Shown here piece after piece: positions 54,101 through 63,084 of a stretch of 64,000 nt of DNA; position 1 is the first letter of the stretch, and every line of letters starts with the position of its first letter. The DNA lies in assembly GCA_963770535.1 (NCBI GenBank), contig CAVYPZ010000004.1, positions 1 to 64,000 on the forward strand, written 5' to 3'. The stretch comes from RYN-230 sp963770535 (lineage in GTDB: Bacteria; Actinomycetota; Actinomycetes; Streptosporangiales; Streptosporangiaceae). The notes under the pieces are model-generated. The model saw only the letters and a list, made by a program, of their open reading frames with translations. It did no database searches and had not been told where the DNA came from. Made by a program: the position numbers and the translations under genes.

Positions 54101-55615
54101 GTGCCCACGCTGAATGACCTCGCCCGCCGGCACACCGCGCTGACGTCGGCCGACATCGACTGGCTGCACGCGCTGGTGTCCGACTGGCAGCTGCTCGCCG
54201 ACTTGTCTTTCGCTGACCTGGTGCTGTGGGCGCCACTGCAAGACTCTTCCGGCTGGGTGGTGCTGGCCCAGATGCGGCCGACAACCGGGCCGACCACCTT
54301 CCACGACGACGCGGTGGGCTCGTTCGCGCCTACGGGGGCCAGGCCCTTCCTCGAATCGGCCCAGCGGGAACGGCGGATCTGCCGGGAAGGCGACCCGGAA
54401 TGGACCCGCGGGGTGCCGGTCCGCCGGGAGTCGATCCCGGTCACCCGGGAGGGGGAGGTCATCGCGGTTATCGAGCGGAGCACGAACCTGAGCTCGGCGC
54501 GCACGCCGAGCCGCCTGGAGCTGACCTACCTCAAGGGCGCGGACGACCTGGCCCAGATGGTCGCCTCCGGCATGTTTCCCTGGCCGGGCCAGCAGCCCGC
54601 GCTCGTCCGCTCGCCCAGGGTGGGGGACGGGCTGCTCCGGCTCGGCCGGTCCGGCAAGGTCAGCTACGCGAGCCCCAATGCCCTCTCCGCTTACCGCAGG
54701 CTCGGCCTGGCCGCCGATCTGGTCGGGGCCGAGCTCGGCCCGCTGACTGCCCGGCTGTGCGCCCCGGGCCGCCCTGCCGACGACTCGCTCATGGTCACCG
54801 CCAGCGGGCGCGCCCCGCGGGAGACCGAGGTTGAGGGGAACGGGTCGGTGGTGCAGCTGCGGGCCATCCCGCTGGTGGTCAACGGTTTGCGGACCGGAGC
54901 GCTGGTGCTGGTCCGCGACGTGACCGAGCTGCGGCACCGCGAGCGCGAGCTGATGTCCAAGGACGCCACCATCCGGGAGATCCACCACCGGGTGAAAAAC
55001 AACCTGCAGACGGTGGCGGCGCTGCTCCGGCTCCAGTCGAGGCGGCTGGATGAGCCCAAGGCGCGGGCCGCGCTGGACGAGGCGGTGCGCCGGGTCGGGT
55101 CCATCGCGACCGTGCACGAGACGCTCTCGCACGCCCCTGAGGAGATCGTGGACTTCGATGACGTCGCGGAGCGGGTCGCGGCGATGGCGGGGGAGGTGTC
55201 CGCTGCCGAGGCACGGGTCAAGCCGGTCCTCCTCGGCCGGTTCGGGCTGCTGCCCTCCGCGGTGGCCACCCCGCTGGCCCTGGTGCTGGCCGAGTTGCTG
55301 CAGAACGCGCTGCAGCACGGGCTCGCCCAGTGCCCGGACGCCGGCCTGGACGGCCTGCTCGAGGTGTCGGTGACCCGCAGCCAGGAACGGCTGACGGTCA
55401 CGGTGCAGGATAACGGCGTCGGGCTGCCGGAGGAATTCGATCTGGATTCCGCCACGAGCCTCGGCTTGCAGATCGTCCGGACGCTCGTCGTGTCCGAGCT
55501 CGGGGGCCGGCTCGAGGTCAAGCCGCGGGCGGGCGGCGGCACGAAGGCTGTGGCGGACCTGCCGCTGGACCCGGCAGCACCGTTATCGGCGCAGGCGGCC
55601 CCGCTAAGGCCGTGA
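54101..55615 (+). CDS. pdtaS: Cytoplasmic histidine kinase PdtaS
   Basis: A 504-residue kinase: N-terminal GAF-like domain (LNDLARRHTALTSADIDWLHALVSDWQLLADLSFADLVLW), a PAS-like region, then REIHHRVKNNLQTVAALLRLQSRRL (phospho-His) and the ATPase blocks ELLQNALQHG, DNGVGL and SLGLQIVRTLV. Mycobacterial PdtaS (Rv3220c) sits beside WhiB1 and works with PdtaR in nitric oxide and copper sensing. The response partner is not in the window. GTG 54101 matches relatives; an ATG six codons upstream is possible. Confidence 0.93.
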   Translation: MPTLNDLARRHTALTSADIDWLHALVSDWQLLADLSFADLVLWAPLQDSSGWVVLAQMRPTTGPTTFHDDAVGSFAPTGARPFLESAQRERRICREGDPEWTRGVPVRRESIPVTREGEVIAVIERSTNLSSARTPSRLELTYLKGADDLAQMVASGMFPWPGQQPALVRSPRVGDGLLRLGRSGKVSYASPNALSAYRRLGLAADLVGAELGPLTARLCAPGRPADDSLMVTASGRAPRETEVEGNGSVVQLRAIPLVVNGLRTGALVLVRDVTELRHRERELMSKDATIREIHHRVKNNLQTVAALLRLQSRRLDEPKARAALDEAVRRVGSIATVHETLSHAPEEIVDFDDVAERVAAMAGEVSAAEARVKPVLLGRFGLLPSAVATPLALVLAELLQNALQHGLAQCPDAGLDGLLEVSVTRSQERLTVTVQDNGVGLPEEFDLDSATSLGLQIVRTLVVSELGGRLEVKPRAGGGTKAVADLPLDPAAPLSAQAAPLRP

Positions 55616-55712
55616 GGGCCGTGGAGGGCCGTGGAGGGCCGTGCGGGCCTGGAGCCGCCGCGCGGGTCGACGGCGGAGCCCCGGGGGACGCCCCCCGGGG
55701 CACCCGGCAGCC

Positions 55713-55967
55713 TCACGCGTGAGCGCGAGCCCGGAACCTGCTGGCCCGCCGCTTGACGGCTCGCCGCTCGTCTTCGCTCATTCCGCCCCACACCCCTGCG
55801 TCCTGGCCGCTCTCGAGTGCCCATTGCAGGCACGCCTCGATCGCTGGGCATCGGCGGCAGACCTGCTTGGCCTCGTCGATCTGGAGTAGCGCGGGTCCGG
55901 TGTTCCCGATGGGGAAGAACAGCTCCGGGTCCACGTCACGGCAGGCGGCGTCGTGGCGCCAGTCCAT
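55713..55967 (-). CDS. whiB1: WhiB-family iron-sulfur regulator, WhiB1 type
   Basis: An 84-residue protein with [4Fe-4S] ligands Cys9, Cys37, Cys40 and Cys46 (CRRCPAIEAC), the turn GVWGG and the basic tail KRRASRFRARAH. WhiB1 binds the housekeeping sigma factor and reacts with nitric oxide. AAGGAGG lies ten bases before the ATG 55967. A CRP-like site upstream and its place next to pdtaS match mycobacteria. Confidence 0.95.
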   Translation of the reverse strand: MDWRHDAACRDVDPELFFPIGNTGPALLQIDEAKQVCRRCPAIEACLQWALESGQDAGVWGGMSEDERRAVKRRASRFRARAHA

Positions 55968-56033
55968 GCGGTCCACTCCTCCTTGGCGGCCGGGCCTTAA
56001 CCCGGCCCGGGTTGGAGACTCGGCTCGCGAGCT

Positions 56034-56049
56034 TGTGAAGCAATTCACG
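56034..56049 (-). promoter_or_regulatory. CRP-like binding site upstream of whiB1
   Basis: TGTGA-AGCAAT-TCACG is a symmetric CRP/FNR-type site; flanking bases extend the dyad to CTTGTGA/TCACGAG with one mismatch. It is 67 bases upstream of the whiB1 start. A TATAGG hexamer lies at about 56055-56060 on the minus strand. Mycobacterial whiB1 is controlled by CRP, so the site is credible. The rest of 56050-56317 shows no gene. Confidence 0.75.
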
Positions 56050-56317
56050 AGCCAGGTCCTATACCGGGAGCCGTGTAGCTTCCCGGGGTTTGTGCACTCA
56101 TACTTCTATTCGAGCCAGCGGCCCCCACTGGACTCTGGTACGAGGCCCGGAATTTAGGACACTAACGCCAGGACCTGCCAGATGGCAGCGCATGGCACTG
56201 CTCACCCGAACCGGGTTCTAGCCTGTCAAGCGCCTGAATCAAACGCAAGACTATTCGGCAAAGGTTCAGGCCGATTTCGGTGTCTGATAGGTCACATCAT
56301 GGGCTGTTCCTCACTTG

Positions 56318-57280
56318 TCAGGCGATTACGCGCAGAGCATTCGGAACAGCGCGGAACGTGACACTTTCGTGTTCGCCCACGTACTCCCCGTCCACCTGAA
56401 GCGCGACCGGCCGCCCCGACCGCAGGGTGAAGGCGGGCTGGTCGTGCAGGCTGACCACGTCCCGGCCCCGGGGCGGCTCGCTGCGCTGGGCAAACATCGC
56501 GCGGAGCGCACGCAATGTGCCTATCGTCCGCATTCGCCGGAGCGCGAAGATATCCAGACCCGTGTCGAAACTGGCGCCCGGGCTCGGATTGACCGGCCGC
56601 GGGCCCAGGTAGGTCCATGGCGAGGTGTTGGAAATTATCCCCAGGAACAGCGGCCCGGCCGGGGGCATGCCCTCGCGTTCCAGGGTGAGCGCGGGATGAC
56701 GGCGGTCGGTGACCCCGTAGAACTGGTGCAGCGCGCTCCGCAGGTACAGGCCGGGGGTCACGGCCCGGCCCCGGGCGCGCAGGCCCTCGATGACCCGTAC
56801 GACCTCGGCGTCCAGGCCCATCCCGGCGTTGAAGGTGAAATAGCGGTCCCGGGTGGTGGGGTCGCCGGGGCTGGCCGGCTGTGTGCTGGCGCAGCCCAGG
56901 CCCACCCGGCGGTCCTGGCCCGCCTGCAGGTTCTCGAGGATCCGGCCGGTGGCGTCAACGGGGTCGGCGGGCAGGCCCAGCGCGCGGATGAACACGTTCG
57001 CGTTGCCGCCCGGGATGGGGGCGAAGGCCGGGTCCGCCCCGGGCGGCCGGCCGCGCAGCAGGCCATTGACCGCCTCGTTGACGGTGCCATCCCCGCCGAG
57101 CGTCAGGATCAGCTGGAAGCCGTCCGAAGCGGCCTTACGCGCCAGGGTGCCCGCGTGGCCCCGGTAGCGTGTTTCCACGACTTCCAGATCCATCTGGGAT
57201 GCGAGAGCATGCGTGATGACATCCCGGCGCAGGTGCGTGGTGGCCGTGGCGTGCGGGTTGACGATCAGGAGCGCGGGCAC
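56318..57280 (-). CDS. Diacylglycerol kinase-family lipid kinase
   Basis: A 320-residue kinase of the DAGK_cat fold: LLIVNPHATATTH, LILTLGGDGTVNEAVNGL (phosphate-binding GGDGT) and FAPIPGGNANVFIRALGL, and the beta-sandwich C-terminus with TLRSGRPVALQVDGEYVG. It phosphorylates diacylglycerol or a related lipid alcohol. It follows whiB1 as in mycobacteria (Rv3218). GTG start. Divergent from a membrane protein gene with 28 bases between. Confidence 0.92.
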   Translation of the reverse strand: MPALLIVNPHATATTHLRRDVITHALASQMDLEVVETRYRGHAGTLARKAASDGFQLILTLGGDGTVNEAVNGLLRGRPPGADPAFAPIPGGNANVFIRALGLPADPVDATGRILENLQAGQDRRVGLGCASTQPASPGDPTTRDRYFTFNAGMGLDAEVVRVIEGLRARGRAVTPGLYLRSALHQFYGVTDRRHPALTLEREGMPPAGPLFLGIISNTSPWTYLGPRPVNPSPGASFDTGLDIFALRRMRTIGTLRALRAMFAQRSEPPRGRDVVSLHDQPAFTLRSGRPVALQVDGEYVGEHESVTFRAVPNALRVIA

Positions 57281-57308
57281 AGGCTCAGGTTAGCGAGGGG
57301 TACCGAAG

Positions 57309-57917
57309 ATGCAGCAGAGGCCTCCGAGCCTGCTCGGGGCGGCGGCGGTCCAGGCCGCTGACGCCCTGATCGTGGTGGCGGGCAGCGTGCTGGCCGGGAT
57401 GGACACGGTCGCGGGCAAGTCGTATCAGACGGGCAGCGGGATCGCGCTCACGCTGATCGGGCTGGCCACCGCCGCCGCGCTGGGCTGGGTGGCCCTGGGG
57501 CTGGCCGGTGCGCGCCGGTGGAGCCGCACCCCCGCGGCGCTGACCCAGCTGTTCATCGGCATCGTCGGCATCTACCTGGTCCAGGGGCACCAGTACGCGT
57601 GGGGGATCCCTGCGCTGTTCCTGGCCTGCGCCGGGCTGGCCCTGGTGCTGGCCCCGGCTAGCCTGCGCGCGCTGGCCGGTCCCGAGCCCGGCGGCGGCCC
57701 GGGCCTCCAGGCGCCCTCTCAGGCCGGGGCAGCGCCCGCTAAGACGGGGTCGGCCAAGACGGGGCCCGCTAAGACGGGGACGGCTAAGACGGGGCCCGCT
57801 AAGACGGGGACGGCCAAGACAGGCCCAGCCAAACCGGGTCCGGCCACGGCGGAGCCAGTCAAGGCAGGGCCTGCTGCCAAGCCGAAGCCAGCGGGCAAAC
57901 GCCCCGCCCGCGGCTAG
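57309..57917 (+). CDS. Membrane protein with KTGPA repeat tail
   Basis: A 202-residue protein: four hydrophobic helices (about 8-28, 44-64, 76-94, 99-116) match the small actinobacterial integral membrane proteins beside the lipid kinase (as Rv3217c). The C-terminal 75 residues repeat AKTGPAKTGT, coded by a tandem of about 15 bp in 57735-57830. The lysine-rich tail may bind acidic lipid or nucleic acid; role unknown. Confidence 0.75.
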   Translation: MQQRPPSLLGAAAVQAADALIVVAGSVLAGMDTVAGKSYQTGSGIALTLIGLATAAALGWVALGLAGARRWSRTPAALTQLFIGIVGIYLVQGHQYAWGIPALFLACAGLALVLAPASLRALAGPEPGGGPGLQAPSQAGAAPAKTGSAKTGPAKTGTAKTGPAKTGTAKTGPAKPGPATAEPVKAGPAAKPKPAGKRPARG

Positions 57918-58029
57918 CCCGCTCGCCGGCGAGGGGAGGCGCGCCGCAGGCGTGTCCTCGCCGAGCCAGCGAGTAACCCGGCACCCAGCAGCAGCCGACG
58001 TGCACACGGAAGCGGGCAAGTGGGGGGCT

Positions 58030-58050
58030 CCGGGGGCCTCGGGCCCCCGG
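58030..58050. terminator. GC-rich hairpin
   Basis: CCGGGGGC and GCCCCCGG pair around CTCGG. It is followed by a second copy of CCCCCGGGCTAGCA. It lies between the convergent membrane-protein and sigma-factor genes. Confidence 0.6.
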
Positions 58051-58081
58051 GCTAGCACAGCCCCCGGGCTAGCAGAGCAAT

Positions 58082-58990
58082 CTAATCGTCGGCCGTCAGG
58101 CCGTCCCGGAGCTGGGCGAGTGTCCTGGCCAGCAGCCGGGACACGTGCATTTGCGAGATTCCCAGCTCACTGGCGATCTGCGACTGCGTCATGTTCCCGA
58201 AGAACCGCAGCAGCAGGATGCGCTTTTCCCGGCTGGGCAGCTGTTCCAGCAGCGGCTTGAGCGATTCGCGGTATTCGACCCCTTCGAGGGCGTCGTCGAG
58301 CATGCCGAGTGATTCGGCCACCGCAGGCGCGTCGTCATCACCCGAGTCCGGGGCGTCCAGTGAGACTGTCGAGTAGGCGTTGGCCGACTCCAGGCCCTCC
58401 AGCACCTCTTCCTCGGACATCTGCAGATGAGCGGCGATCTCGGCCACGGTGGGCGCCCGGCCCTCGCGCTGCGCCAGGTCCCCGATGGCCTTGGTCAGGG
58501 CCAGCTTGAGTTCCTGCAGCCGCCGCGGAACCCGGACGGCCCAGCCCTTGTCGCGGAAATGCCGCTTGATCTCACCCACGATGGTCGGGGTGGCGTAGGT
58601 CGAGAATTCCACCCCGCGGGCCAGGTCGAACCGGTCAATGGACTTGATGAGGCCGATCGTCGCCACCTGGGTGAGGTCGTCGAGCCATTCGCCGCGGTTG
58701 CGGAATCGCCGGGCCAGGTATTCCACCAGCGGCAGGTGCAGTTCCACCAGTTCGCCCCGGATGCGGAGCCGCTCCGCGTCGCCCGCGGGCAGGACGGCGA
58801 GCCGCTCGAACAGTTCCCGCGCGCGTCCCCGGTCCGGCACCGCGTGCTGGATCCGGGGCGGGGCGGGCACCTCAGCCAGCGGCGCGTCGCTTACCTGCGC
58901 CTCGATGTCGGCCACCACTTCGGCGGCGATCTCGTCGGCCACCCTGGCATCCACCTTCCGGGGCACCCTGACCTCGATTTCCTCCGTCAC
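58082..58990 (-). CDS. SigB/SigF-type RNA polymerase sigma factor
   Basis: A 302-residue sigma factor. An acidic N-terminus of about 65 residues precedes regions 2 (LVEYLARRFRNRGEWLDDLTQVATIGLIKSIDRFD), 3 (AVRVPRRLQELKL, VAEIAAHLQMSEEEVLE) and 4 (LPSREKRILLLRFFGNMTQSQIASELGISQMHVSRLL). It belongs to the SigF/SigB stress and development group. The GTG overlaps the rsbW stop (GTGA), so the anti-sigma/sigma pair is coupled. An anti-anti-sigma is not in the window. Confidence 0.94.
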   Translation of the reverse strand: MTEEIEVRVPRKVDARVADEIAAEVVADIEAQVSDAPLAEVPAPPRIQHAVPDRGRARELFERLAVLPAGDAERLRIRGELVELHLPLVEYLARRFRNRGEWLDDLTQVATIGLIKSIDRFDLARGVEFSTYATPTIVGEIKRHFRDKGWAVRVPRRLQELKLALTKAIGDLAQREGRAPTVAEIAAHLQMSEEEVLEGLESANAYSTVSLDAPDSGDDDAPAVAESLGMLDDALEGVEYRESLKPLLEQLPSREKRILLLRFFGNMTQSQIASELGISQMHVSRLLARTLAQLRDGLTADD

Positions 58991-59445
58991 CCGGACCTCG
59001 ACAGCTCGCGGGTCTTGCGCAGCATGACCGTGAGTTTGCTGCCCGGCCCGGCCCAGGCGTCCACGCTTCCGGCCAGCGCGGCGAGGACGGTCCAGGCGAA
59101 GGTGTCGCGGGCCGGGAGCTGGGCCCGCACGGTGAGCACGGACACCGTGATCGTCACGCTGTCCTCGCCCAGGGTGAAATCGCAGTCCAGGCTGGCGCCC
59201 GGCGCGGCCTGGCTGAGCAGCAGGCCGCACGCCTCGTCCACGGCGATCCGCAGGTCCTCGATCTCATCCAGGGTGAAGTCGAGGCGGGCCGCGAGGCCCG
59301 CCGTGGCCGTGCGCAGCACAGACAGGTAGGCGCCCTCGGCCGGCATCCGGATCGTCACGCGATCCTCAGCGTCCTGCGGCGCAGGCCCGCCGCGGACCGC
59401 GGTCGGCACGGCCGCAGCAGTGGGCGCGGTCGTCTCTTCGGTCAC
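58987..59445 (-). CDS. rsbW: Anti-sigma factor RsbW-type kinase
   Basis: A 152-residue HATPase_c protein: VTIRMPAEGAYLSVLRTATAGLAARL, LDEIEDLRIAVDEACGLLL (N-box) and a weak G-box (SVTITVSVLTVRA..., WAGPGSKLTVML). It binds the SigF/SigB-type factor encoded next. The usual C-terminal G-box is short, as in many actinobacterial RsbW proteins. Expected to be released by phosphorylation of an antagonist. Confidence 0.92.
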   Translation of the reverse strand: MTEETTAPTAAAVPTAVRGGPAPQDAEDRVTIRMPAEGAYLSVLRTATAGLAARLDFTLDEIEDLRIAVDEACGLLLSQAAPGASLDCDFTLGEDSVTITVSVLTVRAQLPARDTFAWTVLAALAGSVDAWAGPGSKLTVMLRKTRELSRSG

Positions 59446-59616
59446 GGTTGTCCTCCAGTACCGTCAGCCCGTCCTGCTGCTGGCGGCCATCGTGGTCTTG
59501 CCTTGCAACCTACCGTCCGCCAGCCGCATCGCTAACGCGCCGCCCCGGGCGCTGCCCAGCAAGTCGCTTTTGACCAGCCAGGATGCAGGGGATCCGGCCG
59601 GTGGATTCCAGGATGC

Positions 59617-59652
59617 CAGAGGCCGCGCAGGCGGGTGCCTGCGCGGCCTCTG
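59617..59652 (-). terminator. Hairpin terminator of sodN
   Basis: CAGAGGCCGCGCAGGC pairs with its exact inverse across a GGGT loop (16-bp arms). It lies 27 bases past the sodN stop. A strong intrinsic hairpin without U-tract. Confidence 0.85.
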
Positions 59653-59678
59653 ATGATCGCGACGTGCTGCGTGAGGAG

Positions 59679-60092
59679 CTAGCCCTGCTTGGTCTCCCAG
59701 AAAATCTTGCTGATCTCGTCGATCTTGGCCAGGAGCTCGTCCGCCGCAGCCACGTCCGTGCTGCTCTTGGTTCCGCCGGGGCCGCCGCCCGCCAGCTTGG
59801 TAGCCTCGTTGAACAGCTGGTTCAGCTGCGGGTACTTCTCGAAGTGCGGCGGCTTGAAGTAGTCGGTCCAGAGCACCCACAGGTGGTGCTTGACCAGTTC
59901 GGAGCGCTGCTCCTTGATCAGCAGGGCCCGCGTCTGGAACGCCGGGTCCGAGCTGTCGTGATACTTCTGGATGATCGCCTTGACGGACTCGGCCTCGATC
60001 CGGGCCTGGGCCGGGTCGTAGACACCACAGGGCAGGTCGCAGTGCGCGTGCGCGGTGGCCTTGGGCTCGAGGAGACGTGCCAGCAGTCCCAT
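59679..60092 (-). CDS. sodN: Nickel superoxide dismutase
   Basis: A 137-residue precursor. A 16-residue leader (MGLLARLLEPKATAHA) is cut before His-Cys-Asp-Leu-Pro-Cys-Gly-Val-Tyr, the nickel hook with ligands His1, Cys2 and Cys6. IEAESVKAIIQKY and the C-terminal helices follow as in Streptomyces SodN. It destroys superoxide. The cleaving peptidase SodX is encoded divergently 83 bases away, as usual. Ribosome site GAAGGGG. Confidence 0.97.
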   Translation of the reverse strand: MGLLARLLEPKATAHAHCDLPCGVYDPAQARIEAESVKAIIQKYHDSSDPAFQTRALLIKEQRSELVKHHLWVLWTDYFKPPHFEKYPQLNQLFNEATKLAGGGPGGTKSSTDVAAADELLAKIDEISKIFWETKQG

Positions 60093-60120
60093 AGGTCCCC
60101 TTCTCTCATCTCGGATCATG

Positions 60121-60134
60121 GGTTACCGGTGACC
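60121..60134. promoter_or_regulatory. Near-perfect dyad between sodN and sodX
   Basis: GGTTACCGGTGACC is symmetric around ACCGGT except one pair. It lies 29 bases before the sodN start and 41 before sodX. It may be a shared operator; no regulator is identified. Confidence 0.4.
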
Positions 60135-60175
60135 GACACTACCCCTCAGGCTCCGGAACGAACGTAGGAGGGCCG

Positions 60176-60496
60176 ATGCGCTGGCCGCTGTGGCGGGTCG
60201 CGGTCGTGGAGCGGTCCATGGAACCTGCCCTCCACCCTGGGGACTGGCTGCTCGTGTGGCGGGGGACCCGGCCCGGGCGGGCTATCCGGGTGCGGCCGGG
60301 CCAGATGGTGATCGCCCGGCATCCGGCCCGGCCGGACCTGCTCCTGGTCAAGCGGGCGGCGCGGCGCGAGCCCGGCGGCTGGTGGCTCGCCGCCGACAAC
60401 CTCCCGGCCGGCGCGGCGGACAGCGGGACGTTCGGCGTGGTCGCGGACCGGCTGATCGAGGGCCGGGTCCTGTTCCGCTACCGCCGCTCGCGATGA
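60176..60496 (+). CDS. sodX: Signal-peptidase-like SodX
   Basis: A 106-residue S26 peptidase: catalytic Ser in VVERSMEPALHPGDWLL, Lys in LLLVKRAARREP, and the domain end GTFGVVADRLIEGRV. It removes the SodN leader, needed for nickel loading. GGAGGG lies before the ATG. No membrane helix is visible, as in other SodX. Confidence 0.93.
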   Translation: MRWPLWRVAVVERSMEPALHPGDWLLVWRGTRPGRAIRVRPGQMVIARHPARPDLLLVKRAARREPGGWWLAADNLPAGAADSGTFGVVADRLIEGRVLFRYRRSR

Positions 60497-60518
60497 GGCC
60501 GGTAATGCGCCCAGATAA

Positions 60519-60553
60519 CGAAGACCCCCGGCCGCCAGGGCCGGGGGTCTTCG
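60519..60553. terminator. Perfect 15-bp hairpin
   Basis: CGAAGACCCCCGGCC, a five-base loop GCCAG, and its exact inverse. It follows sodX by 22 bases and ends the convergent transporter gene, so it works both ways. Confidence 0.85.
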
Positions 60554-60581
60554 TACTGTGCCGAGGCCCAGAACGGGGCGG

Positions 60582-62246
60582 TCAGGCAGCCGACCGCTCA
60601 GGCGGCTCGATGCCGGACTGCCGCTCGACCAGGTTGAGCATCTCCGCCTTGGGCAGCTTGGTGGCCAGCGCCCAGTAGTAGATGATCAGGCTGAACGCGG
60701 CCACAACCAGCATGTCCCACCAGAACGGGATGCGGCCGGTGTTGAGCGGTGCCGCCACGGCACCTCCGCTGTACTGGCCCTGCCAGGAGATGATGCCGAT
60801 GCCGATCAGGTAGAACGGCAGCCACTGCGCCGACTTCCAGTCCAGCGGCGGGCGGTTCTCGTCGAACGCCATGCAGATCCCGATGAGAACGTAGCCGATC
60901 ACGATCACCACGCCGAGCTTCCAGACCGTCTCGAAGCCGGACCAGTAGATGAGCATGTTGGCGATGATGAACGCGAGCGGGCTGATCACCTCGCCGGCGG
61001 GAACCCGGTAGGGCCGGTCGGCCTCCGGGACCTGGCGCCGGAACGCGCCCATGGCCAGCGGCGCGCCCGCGTACATCAGCACGCTGGCCCCGGTGACCAG
61101 GCTGACCAGGGAGTGCCAGCTGGGGAAGGGCAGCAGGAAGAACAGCCCGGCCACGAAGGCCACGAGCAGGCTGATCCACGGGATGCCGTTCCTGTCGACC
61201 CTGGTGAAGAACTGCGGGAAGTAGCGGTTGCGGCCGAGGCCGTACCCGACCCGCGAGCTCGAGGTCTGGTACATCAGGCCGGTGCCGAACGGGGAGACGA
61301 ACGCGTCGATCCGCAGGACGATGGCCAGCCAGGCGAGCCCGGCCAGCCCGGCCAGGCCGGCGAAGGGGCCGGCCAGGATGTTCGGGTCGCTGATCTTCGC
61401 CCACCCGTGGGCGATCTGGCTGCTTGGCATCGCGCCGATGAACACCACCTGCAGCAAGACGTAGATGGCGATGCCGATGAAGGTGGCCAGCAGGATGGCC
61501 CGGGGCAGGTTCTTCTGCGGGTTCTTGATCTCGGCCGCCAGCTGGTCGGCCTGCTCGAAGCCGAGGTAGGCGAACACGATGCCCGCCGACGGGATGGCCG
61601 CGAAGAGGGCCTTCCAGCCGTAGGGGTTGAAGCCCTGACTATGGAAGTTGGCGCCGTGGAACTTGAACGCCAGCACGATGATGGTCAGGACCGGGATGGC
61701 CACCTTCCACCAGGTGATGCCCGAGTTGACCTTGCTGAACGTGCGCATGGCCAGGAAGTTCAGCGCGGTGAAGATCACCAGGAGGACGACCGTCATCGCG
61801 AAGCCGAGGCCGGTGACGTTGCCCTTCCCGCCGTTGGCGGTGGCGTCGAACAGGCCGTGCCAGTAATACGACCCGTACTGCATCACCGCGAAGCACTCGA
61901 TGGGGGCCACCGTGATGGCCTGTACCCAGGAGAAGAACCCGAACGAGATACCGGCCACGCTGCCGTACGCCAGGTGCGGGAACCTCGCCGTGCCGCCGGA
62001 GACGGGGTACATTCCGCCCAGTTCGGCGTGCACCAGGGCCAGGAAGATGACCGCCACGCCGCCGATGACCCAGCCCAGCAGGGCGATCGGCCCCGCGGCC
62101 TGTGAGGCGTACAGCGCTCCGAACAGCCAGCCCGAGCCGATGATGGAGGTCTCGGACGCCCAGGTGGCGCCGATCAACCCCATCTCTCGTTTGAGGCCGA
62201 CATCCGACGGTGCTGTCGGAGTAGCCGCTACGGACTCAGTTGCCAT
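60582..62246 (-). CDS. APC-family amino acid/amine permease
   Basis: A 554-residue transporter with 12 or more helices: IGATWASETSIIGSGWLFGALYAS (helix 1, broken at GSGW), ELGGMYPVSGGTARFPHLAYG (helix 2-3 loop), FAYLGFEQADQLAAEIKNPQKNLPRAI, and a large end. It resembles the AAT/APC groups that take up amino acids. The start at 62246 has GAAGG upstream; the frame is open about 25 codons more. Cargo unknown; no metabolic genes adjacent. Confidence 0.88.
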   Translation of the reverse strand: MATESVAATPTAPSDVGLKREMGLIGATWASETSIIGSGWLFGALYASQAAGPIALLGWVIGGVAVIFLALVHAELGGMYPVSGGTARFPHLAYGSVAGISFGFFSWVQAITVAPIECFAVMQYGSYYWHGLFDATANGGKGNVTGLGFAMTVVLLVIFTALNFLAMRTFSKVNSGITWWKVAIPVLTIIVLAFKFHGANFHSQGFNPYGWKALFAAIPSAGIVFAYLGFEQADQLAAEIKNPQKNLPRAILLATFIGIAIYVLLQVVFIGAMPSSQIAHGWAKISDPNILAGPFAGLAGLAGLAWLAIVLRIDAFVSPFGTGLMYQTSSSRVGYGLGRNRYFPQFFTRVDRNGIPWISLLVAFVAGLFFLLPFPSWHSLVSLVTGASVLMYAGAPLAMGAFRRQVPEADRPYRVPAGEVISPLAFIIANMLIYWSGFETVWKLGVVIVIGYVLIGICMAFDENRPPLDWKSAQWLPFYLIGIGIISWQGQYSGGAVAAPLNTGRIPFWWDMLVVAAFSLIIYYWALATKLPKAEMLNLVERQSGIEPPERSAA

Positions 62247-62511
62247 GGTCCGAACCTTCTTTCCGGTCCGCATACGTGGGCCATACGGCCTGTGAGTAGG
62301 CCTCATGGTAATGATCGTCAAACGGCCTGAGAAGGAGTGAGTGGCTTCATTTCGGTAACGCGAATCACGATCAGTCCACGGTGCGACACGCGCCGCTGTC
62401 TTTTTCCGGCCGGATCTGCCGCGTGACAGACGGGAACATGGGGCGAAAGGGGAAACAGGGGCCGGGCATACCCGGAGCAGGGCAATCTGCCCGGCTAGAC
62501 CGCGTGCCCGG

Positions 62512-63084
62512 CTAGACCGCGGCGGTGGAAGCCTTCTCGCTGTCCGGGCTGCGGCGGCGCTCGTGCAGGGCCGTCACGCTGCCCTTGGCCGCGCAGCGGT
62601 CGCCGCAGTATGCCTGCGAGCGGTCGGGAGTCGCGTCCACGAGCACGTTGGGGCAGCACGGGGCCTCGCAGCGGCGCAGCCGGTCGGTGCCGAGGTTGGT
62701 GATCACGATGGTCAGTCCCAGCACGGCACCCGCGGCGTACCGGTCCGCGACCGAGCCGCTGTCCGCGTGATGCAGGTGCCAGGTCCCGCCGTCGTGCCGG
62801 GCGATCTCCGGGTGGATGGGGTGCCGGGCGAGCAGGCCGTTCAGCCGGGCCGCCACCCCGTCCCCGTCAGCCGCGGCGCAGGCCGCGAAGATCAGCCGGA
62901 GCTGGGAACGCAGTTCCCGCAGCGCGTCCAGGTCAGCCGGGGAGACCCGGGCACACAGGGCAGCCCGGTCCGCCATGAGGGCACAGTAGGCCTCCACGGT
63001 GGCGAGCTCATCCTGGTGGCCGTCGCCGGCGTCGCCTGTGTTGACCAAGCGCACCGCCAGCTCGGCGTAGGAGGTGAGATCCAC
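62512..63084 (-). CDS. CGNR zinc-finger protein (ABATE domain)
   Basis: A 190-residue transcription-factor-like protein: N-terminal ABATE domain (AELAVRLVNTGDAGDGHQDELATVEAYCAL, ALRELRSQLRLIFAACAAAD) and a C-terminal zinc finger CEAPCCPNVLVDATPDRSQAYCGDRCAAK (Cys-x4-Cys plus Cys-x3-Cys, the CGNR box reading CGDR). The domain pair is thought to be a ligand-binding regulator. No adjacent operon partner. Confidence 0.86.
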   Translation of the reverse strand: MDLTSYAELAVRLVNTGDAGDGHQDELATVEAYCALMADRAALCARVSPADLDALRELRSQLRLIFAACAAADGDGVAARLNGLLARHPIHPEIARHDGGTWHLHHADSGSVADRYAAGAVLGLTIVITNLGTDRLRRCEAPCCPNVLVDATPDRSQAYCGDRCAAKGSVTALHERRRSPDSEKASTAAV

